13,618 nt of DNA from CAKPSH01 sp964634355 (lineage in GTDB: Bacteria > Bacillota > Clostridia > TANB77 > CAG-508): positions 1 through 13,618 of the forward strand of contig CAZWIF010000036.1 in assembly GCA_964634355.1 (NCBI GenBank), in the 5' to 3' direction. The translations under genes were made by a program, and so were the position numbers. The notes under the pieces were generated by a model. It did no database searches, was not told the DNA's origin, and was given only the letters and a program-made list of their open reading frames with translations. Every line of letters begins with the position of its first letter. Within the stretch, counting starts at the first letter, position 1. Shown piece by piece: positions 8,075 through 13,618 of the stretch.

Positions 8075-9332
8075 TTATTCACCTTCTCTAATCCTTATTT
8101 TAGCTCCTAACTTCCTTAATTTATTATCTAGTTCTTCATATCCTCTCAAAATATATTCAATATTTGAAATTACACTTACCCCTTCGGCCTGTAATGCTGC
8201 AATTACTAATGCTGCTCCTCCTCTTAAATCCTTTGCCATTAAATTAGAAGCTTTTATATTCTTCACTCCAGTTACTCTCAACTCTCTATCCATTTGTACT
8301 ATATTTGTTTCCATCTTTCTGAGTTCTGAAACATATTTGTATCTATTTTCAAATATGTTTTCCCTAATAACAGATACACCTTCTGCCCTTATTAATGTGG
8401 CCACAAATATTGATTGCATATCTGTTGGAAATCCTGGATAAGGCTCTGTCTCTATATCAATAGCTTTAAGTATTTGTGGAGCTTTTAAATAAACTTTGTT
8501 TTCTTCTACCTTGATATTGCACCCACATTCTCTAAGCTTATTAATTGTTTTTTTTATATGTTTTGGCTCTATTTCTAATACAGTTACTTCTCCTCCACTA
8601 GCAGCAGTAGCACACAACATAGTTCCGGCCTCAATCCTATCTGGCATTGCTCGATAAGTCACATTTTCTAAGTGTTTTACTCCATTAATTTCTATAATAT
8701 CGCCACCTGCTCCTTTTATATTTGCCCCCATTTTGTTCAACATATTTTGTAAATCTTCTATCTCTGGTTCTTTAGCAGGATTTTTTATTCTAGTAATTCC
8801 TTTTATAAAAATTGAAGCCAGCATTATATTTTCAGTAGCACCAACACTTGGAAAATCTAAGACTATATCAGATGGTTTCATCTCATCTGCTGTGCATATT
8901 ATACCCTCTTTAGTCATATCCACTTGTACTCCTAATTGTTTAAAAGCTTTTAAATGCAAATCAATAGGTCTTTTTCCAATATCACATCCTCCTGGATATG
9001 TGAAGGTACATCTTTTGAACCTTCCTATTAATGCTCCTACTATACTTACAGATGATCTCATTTTATGCATTAACTCTGCAGGTATCTCGAAAGAATTAAT
9101 ATCTTTTGAATTAATTATTATTTTATCACTACTACAATTAATTTTGCAACCTAATTTTTCAAGAATTTGCAACATTATTTTTATATCTGAAATTTCAGGA
9201 ATATTATGTAACTCCGTAATTCCTCCATTCATTATACTTGCAGCAATAATTGGCAATGAAGCATTTTTAGAACCAGATATTTTAACTTCTCCTGAAAGTT
9301 TATTTCCGACCAGAAATTATATATTCACTCAT
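8075..9332 (-). CDS. murA: UDP-N-acetylglucosamine 1-carboxyvinyltransferase MurA, requiring a +1 frameshift at codon 9
   Basis: MurA transfers enolpyruvate from PEP to UDP-GlcNAc, the first committed step of peptidoglycan synthesis. The ATG at 9332 has a strong SD AAGGAGG 8 bases upstream, but the zero frame reads MSEYIISG, then CGG, AAA and TAA (stop at 9300). Skipping one base at CGG (9306-9308) joins MSEYIISG to GNKLSGEVKISGSKNAS and gives 418 residues, the normal MurA length. Restored numbering places Lys22 and Asn23 as in E. coli MurA, with the catalytic Cys at 116 (YPGGCDIGKRP). Starting at the downstream in-frame TTG (9256) would lose Lys22, so it should not give an active enzyme. The extra base may be a real shift site, a mutation or a sequence error. 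It is coupled to ftsQ downstream. Confidence 0.9.
9305..9309 (-). other. murA: Apparent +1 frameshift site in murA (T-CGG-A)
   Basis: Zero frame GGT CGG AAA TAA; shifted frame GGT (C) GGA AAT AAA. Only codons GGT to CGG can hold the shift if the conserved SGGxKL start is to be kept. CGG is in frame here and nowhere else in the window apart from the carboxypeptidase site. Confidence 0.6.
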
Positions 9333-9356
9333 ATATTTTTCCTCCTTATGTTAAAT

Positions 9357-9386
9357 ATTTTATGCTAACCTTTTAATTTATGTTAA
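9357..9386 (-). promoter_or_regulatory. murA: Promoter of murA-ftsQ
   Basis: Minus strand: TTAACA (9381-9386, 5/6), an 18-bp spacer and TAAAAT (9357-9362, 5/6), 24 bases before the murA ATG. It lies just after the recN terminator. Confidence 0.5.
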
Positions 9387-9416
9387 TATGAGTGTTGAAT
9401 ATTTTTTAATATTTAT

Positions 9417-9448
9417 AAAAAAGGCTGTGTTTTTATAAACACAACCTT
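9417..9448 (-). terminator. recN: Intrinsic terminator of recN
   Basis: Arms 9437-9448 and 9421-9432 form a 12-bp stem with one G-U pair and a 4-nt loop. An uninterrupted T run (9422-9417) follows on the minus strand. It lies 4 bases after the recN stop. Confidence 0.9.
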
Positions 9449-9452
9449 GCCA

Positions 9453-11081
9453 TCATGCTATCTTTCTTAACTCTTTTGCATGCTCAAGTGCAACTTTTGA
9501 ACAATCTCCACTTGCAATTCTTGCAATCTCTTTTATAGTCTCCTCTTCATCTAATTGCTGTATATTTGTGATTGTTCTTCCATCTTCTATATTTTTGCTT
9601 ATATAATAATTATAATCTCCTCTAGCAGCAATATTTGCTTGATGAGTAATACAAATAACTTGATGTTTTCTTGCTATTTGTTTTAATTTTTCTCCAACAC
9701 TTTTAGCTGCTTTTCCAGATATTCCTGTATCAATCTCATCAAAAATCATTATAGGTACTTCATCAACATCTGCTAATACATTCTTTATAGCAAGCATAAT
9801 TCTAGACATTTCTCCACCAGAAGCAATTTTTATTAGAGGTTTAAATTCCTCTCCTACATTAGTACTAATATAGAATTCCACTTTATCTTGTCCATTTTCA
9901 TAGAACTCACTATTTGAATTTATTTCTACATTTACTTTAAATTTTGCATTTATCATTTCTAAGTCTGCCAATTCTAAGTTAATTTTATTTGACAATTCTT
10001 TTGCATATTCTTTTCTTATTTTGCTCATTTTTTTTGCCAACTCATTCATTTTGCTTTTTACTTCATTCAAACTTTCCCTTAGCTTTAAGATATATGTTTC
10101 AGAATTTTCTATTCTTTCAACCTCATCTTCAATTTCCTCTTTGTACTCTAAAATCTCCTCTATATCATTTCCATATTTTCTTTTTAAATCATGAATTAAA
10201 TCGAATCTATCTTCAATATCTTGTTTTTTCTCTTCATCAAACTCCATTTCATTCTTAAAAGATTTTACATCCCTTGATAACTCTTGTAAATCATAATAAA
10301 TACTTTTTAATGTATTAAGTGTTGCTTCATATTTGTTATCTAAAACTTCTATTTTTTCTAATGCCCTTATAGCATTACTTATAGAATCTATACCAACATC
10401 TCCTATTTCTGAATCCACCTCATTTAAATTATTTTGAATCTTCTCACTATTCAAAATTCTCTCTCTTAATTCTTCTACCTCTACATCTTCCCCCAATTTC
10501 AAATCAGCTGCTTCTATTTCATTTATCTGATATTTTAGTAAATCTAATCTTCTCTGTTTTTCTTTATCGTCTCCAAAATTAGTTTTAAGTTCATTTTTTA
10601 TATCACGATATTCATTATACAAACCATAATATTCATTTTTTAAAGATAATATTTTCTTCCCTATAAAATTATCTAAATAATTAATATGCATATTTGCATC
10701 CAACAAAGATTGGTTATCCATTTGCCCATGAATATCTATAAGATTTTTCATAAACATTCTAAGTTCATTAACAGTAACTAATCTACCATTTATTTTACAC
10801 GAATTTCTGCCATTAGAATGTATCTCTCTAGAAATAATTATATTTCCATCTATGGCATCTATATGATTTGGCAAATATAAAGATAACTCCACAAATGAAA
10901 ATTCCTCACCTCTTCTTATCATTTCTTTAGAAAATCTTCCTCCAGTAGCAATTTGCAATGAATCTATAATTAGCGTTTTTCCGGCTCCCGTTTCACCAGT
11001 TAAAATGTTTAATCCATTATTTAAGTTCAAAACCAAATCTCCAATTATTCCTATATTTTTAATGTGTAATGTAGATATCAT
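9453..11081 (-). CDS. recN: DNA repair protein RecN
   Basis: RecN is an SMC-like ATPase in recombinational repair of double-strand breaks. Walker A GETGAGKT is at residues 29-36. A long charged coiled-coil region spans about 150-380. The ABC signature ASGGEMSR lies near 420 and Walker B IMIFDEIDTGISG near 443-455. At 542 residues it is complete. The SD GGAGG lies 6 bases before the ATG. A near-consensus promoter, a terminator and a possible LexA-like site make it a single-gene unit. In many spore formers recN lies by argR and spoIVB; neither is present here. Confidence 0.97.
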   Translation of the reverse strand: MISTLHIKNIGIIGDLVLNLNNGLNILTGETGAGKTLIIDSLQIATGGRFSKEMIRRGEEFSFVELSLYLPNHIDAIDGNIIISREIHSNGRNSCKINGRLVTVNELRMFMKNLIDIHGQMDNQSLLDANMHINYLDNFIGKKILSLKNEYYGLYNEYRDIKNELKTNFGDDKEKQRRLDLLKYQINEIEAADLKLGEDVEVEELRERILNSEKIQNNLNEVDSEIGDVGIDSISNAIRALEKIEVLDNKYEATLNTLKSIYYDLQELSRDVKSFKNEMEFDEEKKQDIEDRFDLIHDLKRKYGNDIEEILEYKEEIEDEVERIENSETYILKLRESLNEVKSKMNELAKKMSKIRKEYAKELSNKINLELADLEMINAKFKVNVEINSNSEFYENGQDKVEFYISTNVGEEFKPLIKIASGGEMSRIMLAIKNVLADVDEVPIMIFDEIDTGISGKAAKSVGEKLKQIARKHQVICITHQANIAARGDYNYYISKNIEDGRTITNIQQLDEEETIKEIARIASGDCSKVALEHAKELRKIA

Positions 11082-11098
11082 AATAAACCTCCGTTTGT

Positions 11099-11112
11099 AG
11101 AATGTTTGTTTG
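11099..11112 (-). promoter_or_regulatory. Weak LexA-like (SOS) box at the recN transcription start
   Basis: Minus-strand CAAACAAACATTCT matches the Gram-positive LexA box CGAACRNRYGTTYC at 11 of 14 positions. It lies between the -10 and the SD, where a repressor would block transcription. The two central G positions of the consensus are A here, so it may be chance. Confidence 0.25.
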
Positions 11113-11116
11113 TAAT

Positions 11117-11145
11117 ATAATACACCTTTTATATTTTCTTGTCAA
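11117..11145 (-). promoter_or_regulatory. recN: Strong sigma-A promoter of recN
   Basis: Perfect TTGACA (11140-11145), a 17-bp spacer and TATTAT (11117-11122, 5/6) on the minus strand, 35 bases upstream of the ATG. Confidence 0.8.
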
Positions 11146-11161
11146 TAGATTTTTTTAAAAA

Positions 11162-12422
11162 TCATTTAATTGCCTCTTCAAAATATAAATTAACATTCGA
11201 TAAAATTTCTTTAAAATAATTCTTTACATCTTTTTTCTTTATCTCTTCACTTGTTACTATATCTACACTAATTATCGATTCTCCATTTACTTTCAATCTC
11301 AATTCTCCTATTTTTGTTCCATCATCTATCGGAGCTTCTAATATTTTTAAATTTTCTATAGATATATCAATATCATTTATGTATTCATTGTATATTGGGA
11401 TTTTTGTTGTATCATACTCGCATAATTCAGCTTCTACATATTTACTAACTCCCTTTATTGCTATAATATTATTCTTATTTTTCCATTCCTCAAAAGCATT
11501 TTCTATATAATTTGTAACATCAACTATTTTATAATTGGCATATGCATACTCAATTACTTTTATACTATCTCGTGTTCTGTCCTTTTTAGTGTCTGCCCCC
11601 AAAACAACACAAATTGTATCCATATCTCCACGTTTTATAGCAGTGACTAAGCACCTATTTGCACCATTTGTAAATCCTGTTTTCACACCATAAACCCCAT
11701 CTAGATATCCAAGTAATTCATTTGTGTTACCAATAGTTTTTCCATATCCATTAATTGTTACTGTATAGCTTGTAGTTCCCACAATAGCTTTAAACTTATC
11801 ATTATTTAAAGCATAATCAGCCATCTTGGCAAGTTCTACAGCAGTTGTATAATGTTCATCTTCGTCCAAACCGATTAACTGTAACAAAATGTGTTTGTGT
11901 TAAACCTAATTCACTCGCCTTATCGTTCATCATTTCCACAAAGTTATCCACAGAGTTACCCACATACTCCCCCAAAGCAACAGCACAATCATTCCCCGAC
12001 TTAAGCATAAGACCATATAACAAATCATTAACTGTAATTTTATCTCCTGTACTTAATCCCAGTCTTGACCCACCAGTACCTGCCGCCTTACTTGAAACAG
12101 TAACAATTTCAGATAAATTCTCTACATTCTCAATAACTACAATGGCAGTCATAATCTTAGTAGTAGAAGCCATTTTTCTTTTTGAATTTTCATCTTTTCC
12201 CCATATAACTTCTCCTGAAATTCTATCATAAATTACAGCAGCCCTTGAATTTATAATAGGTTCATCCGTTACTTCAGCACTTGCCGCTTCTATTTCTTCG
12301 TATATCCAAGAAGTATCTTCTATTTCCTCCCCAAAATCTTCATCATCAGCATATACAGGAAATCCCACTGCTATGATTATAAAAAATATTAAAATACTCG
12401 CTATATACTTTTTTATTTTCAT
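11162..12422 (-). CDS. D-alanyl-D-alanine carboxypeptidase (PBP5/DacA-DacF family), requiring a +1 frameshift at codon 184
   Basis: These serine carboxypeptidases trim the terminal D-Ala of peptidoglycan stem peptides outside the membrane. A signal peptide spans residues 1-25 (ending VYA). The active-site STTK is at 86-89 and SGN at 142-144. After the shift, KTG is at 247-249, followed by a PBP5 C-terminal-like domain. The zero frame runs THFVTVN, CGG, FGRR, stop (11858), giving 188 residues without KTG and so no activity. Skipping one base at CGG (11871-11873) gives THFVTVN-GLDEDEHYTT, matching the family's conserved N/H-GLD, and a 419-residue protein. I start at the ATG 12422 (SD GAGG, 8 bases upstream) rather than the TTG at 12443. 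That SD lies in the arm of the preceding terminator. Confidence 0.88.
11870..11874 (-). other. Apparent +1 frameshift site in the carboxypeptidase (T-CGG-T)
   Basis: Zero frame AAT CGG TTT GGA; shifted frame AAT (C) GGT TTG GAC. The required residue after the shift is the family's invariant Gly of GLD. The context TCGG is the same as in murA. Confidence 0.6.
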
Positions 12423-12424
12423 AC

Positions 12425-12467
12425 AAAAAACCTCACACTTCAATTTATATTTTTAAGTGTGAGGTTT
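12425..12467 (-). terminator. Terminator of mntA-hepT whose 3' arm carries the carboxypeptidase SD
   Basis: A 13-bp perfect inverted repeat (12455-12467 and 12428-12440, 14-nt loop) is followed by a T6 run ending at 12425. It starts 5 bases after the hepT stop. Its descending arm contains GAGG (12431-12434), 8 bases before the next gene's ATG, so read-through transcripts would hide that ribosome site. Confidence 0.85.
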
Positions 12468-12471
12468 ATGA

Positions 12472-12816
12472 TTATTTATTTATATCTTGCAAAAGTTCTT
12501 CTAAATTTTCTCTTAAATGTATTATATCGTTAATTATAATATCCCAAATAAAATTTAACTTAATTCCTTCATAGTCATGAACAATTTTATTTCTTAAATT
12601 TTTTATAATAATCCATTCAATATTGGGATATTTTTCCATTGTTTCTTTACTTATATTTTTCACTAATTCTCCTATCTGACTAAGTGCAAAAACTGTAGCA
12701 TCTACTTTTTCTTCATTACTTGAAAAAGATTGAAAATCAATCCCTTCTGTATATCTTAGTGCTTTATCTATATAATCTATCATCTTTTTTATTGACAAAT
12801 ATTCTTTATTTTTCAT
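12472..12816 (-). CDS. hepT: HepT-type HEPN toxin (DUF86)
   Basis: 114 residues, all helical in character. The HEPN RNase motif RX4HXY is intact as RNKIVHDY (Arg75, His80, Tyr82). In characterised MntA-HepT pairs the toxin is an RNase and the antitoxin modifies this Tyr with AMP. The ATG overlaps the end of mntA by 11 bases; the SD AGGAG lies inside mntA, 9 bases upstream. The overlap shows the two are translated as a pair. Confidence 0.92.
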   Translation of the reverse strand: MKNKEYLSIKKMIDYIDKALRYTEGIDFQSFSSNEEKVDATVFALSQIGELVKNISKETMEKYPNIEWIIIKNLRNKIVHDYEGIKLNFIWDIIINDIIHLRENLEELLQDINK

Positions 12817-13114
12817 AAACTATTACTCCTACTTTCCTTATTTCTTTATCTATCGGTGAATTATTTATTATTTCATATTTTTCAAACCCATCTACTTCTT
12901 TTTGTAGCTTTTCTTTTATTTCACATATTAACTTTAATAGTGCGAATCCCTTCAATTTTGATTTTGTATCTATCACTAAATCAATATCACTCTTTTTATT
13001 TGCCTCTTTTTTGGCATATGAACCAAACAATATAACTTGATATACTGGTTTGTCTTGCAAAATTTCTCTAAGTATTTGCTTAATTTCCTCTATTGTATAA
13101 ACTTTCTCAGACAT
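12806..13114 (-). CDS. mntA: MntA-type nucleotidyltransferase antitoxin
   Basis: 102 residues of the minimal nucleotidyltransferase fold. The GSX10DXD catalytic motif is intact (FGS, ten residues, DID), so it is likely active as an AMP transferase on HepT. A more distal Asp or Glu follows in the C-terminal half. An ATG at 13135 is also in frame, but AGGAGG falls within the codons after it. The ATG at 13114 lies 7 bases after that SD and is the true start. It comes first in a two-gene operon. Confidence 0.92.
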   Translation of the reverse strand: MSEKVYTIEEIKQILREILQDKPVYQVILFGSYAKKEANKKSDIDLVIDTKSKLKGFALLKLICEIKEKLQKEVDGFEKYEIINNSPIDKEIRKVGVIVYEK

Positions 13115-13147
13115 ATGATTACCTCCTATGTACATTAATATATTATT

Positions 13148-13156
13148 AGTATAACA
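13148..13156 (-). promoter_or_regulatory. mntA: Extended -10 promoter of mntA-hepT
   Basis: Minus-strand TGTTATACT gives an extended -10 (TG-N-TATACT), 33 bases upstream of the ATG. No good -35 lies at 17 bp. Confidence 0.45.
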
Positions 13157-13218
13157 TAAACAAAATAAAATTACTACAAAAAGCCGTAAAATTCTAGAGA
13201 AATTTTATCAAATATGAA

Positions 13219-13257
13219 ACAAAGGGACGGGGTTTGTCTCAAACCCCGTCCCTTTGT
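13219..13257 (-). terminator. Perfect 18-bp GC-rich hairpin after the right-edge gene (terminator or REP-like element)
   Basis: Arms 13219-13236 and 13240-13257 are exact reverse complements around a 3-nt loop. The hairpin starts 1 base after the stop at 13259. The tail on the minus strand is only weakly T-rich (TTTCATATTT). The GGGACGGGG core is very different in base composition from its surroundings, which suggests a dispersed palindromic repeat. Confidence 0.7.
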
Positions 13258-13258
13258 C

Positions 13259-13618
13259 TTACTCTTCTATAGAAAAGGCTATTTCAAAGTCCCTATCCTC
13301 TAGAAGTTTCATTATTACAGTTATTGTCTTTGTCTCCTCTGTATTGTTGCTATTTGTAATCTTTATTTTATAAGAATAATTTTCTCCAACAATCTCAAAT
13401 TGTCCTGAAGTAAGCTCATTAGATTCAAAGAAATTATTATTAATAAATTCTTTAAAGGTTTCTATGTCAGGAAAATAGTTGTTTTTATATGTCTCATTCA
13501 ATTTATTATAAACATATTTATAATCTCCACTATTAATAGCTGTAACCATTTTATCAATATTATATGCACATTTATCCTCATCATTTGCACTATCATATTT
13601 TTCTATAAATTCAGGTAA
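13259..13618 (-). CDS. Unknown protein, C-terminal 119 residues (5' end outside window)
   Basis: The frame is open from the window edge to the TAA at 13261-13259; the internal Met at 13549 is not a likely start because coding continues upstream (LPEFIEKYDSANDEDKC...). The pattern INSGDYKYVYNKLNETYK, then a Phe-rich helix, then alternating beta strands recalls NTF2-like domains in small extracytoplasmic proteins. I recognise no family and see no catalytic motif. Confidence 0.7.
   Translation of the reverse strand, partial: LPEFIEKYDSANDEDKCAYNIDKMVTAINSGDYKYVYNKLNETYKNNYFPDIETFKEFINNNFFESNELTSGQFEIVGENYSYKIKITNSNNTEETKTITVIMKLLEDRDFEIAFSIEE

Noticed and set aside
8075..9256. MurA starting at the in-frame TTG at 9256
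   Set aside because: No good SD, and it would lose the conserved KISGSKNAS segment with catalytic Lys22. The strong SD and ATG are at 9332.
9349..9398. TGTTAA hexamers near the murA promoter as WalR boxes
   Set aside because: They are spaced 32 bp apart, and the nearest partner (TGTTGA) is off the N5 spacing and mismatched.
11140..11170. AT-only inverted repeat at the end of the carboxypeptidase gene as a terminator
   Set aside because: The stem GATTTTT/AAAAATC has no GC support, overlaps the stop codon and runs into the recN promoter.
11162..11887. Separate gene starting at the TTG at 11887
   Set aside because: It begins inside the carboxypeptidase domain, has no SD and continues the same protein after the frameshift.
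13175..13212. Short AT inverted repeat in the mntA upstream region
   Set aside because: AT-only arms of 6-7 bp in AT-rich DNA are expected by chance.

Overview
This is a low-GC, Firmicutes-type chromosomal window (probably an uncultured Clostridia or Bacilli). Every gene I can support lies on the minus strand. The core is a division/cell-wall (dcw) cluster in the Firmicutes order murA - ftsQ/divIB - two DUF881 genes - sbp (DUF1290) - ftsA - ftsZ, as in B. subtilis divIB-ylxW-ylxX-sbp-ftsA-ftsZ. TGA is used as a stop (ftsQ, recN) and TGG as Trp, so this is not the mollicute code. No sporulation genes flank ftsZ or recN in the window.

Layout in transcription order, right to left. At 13618-13259 is the 3' part of an unknown gene ending at a perfect 18-bp GC-rich hairpin. 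At 13114-12472 is an MntA/HepT toxin-antitoxin pair with its own terminator. At 12422-11162 is a PBP5-family D-Ala-D-Ala carboxypeptidase. At 11081-9453 is recN with a strong promoter and a strong terminator. At 9332-7274 are murA and ftsQ, coupled. At 7118-5290 are DUF881, DUF881 and sbp. At 5044-2661 are ftsA and ftsZ, ending in a terminator. At 2343-1 is a large membrane-anchored, NlpC/P60-like, DUF11 and Ig-like surface protein that runs off the left edge.

Most striking observation: two genes, murA and the carboxypeptidase, are each broken by one extra base. In both, the break falls exactly on an in-frame CGG codon inside the string TCGG. A +1 shift there restores a full-length protein with the expected conserved glycine. 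I searched every other gene for in-frame CGG and found none, against about 130 other arginine codons counted by hand. The two break sites are thus the only CGG codons in the window. This fits +1 frameshifting at an unassigned or starved CGG codon, though sequencing error is not excluded.

Second theme: arrays of TGTAAT-like hexamers repeated every 11 bp lie upstream of ftsA and upstream of the NlpC/P60-like gene. They match the WalR (YycF) consensus TGTWAH-N5-TGTWAH. In B. subtilis both ftsAZ and NlpC/P60 hydrolases belong to the WalR regulon, so division and wall hydrolysis may be co-regulated here. Two different GC-rich palindromes resembling REP-like elements are also present.
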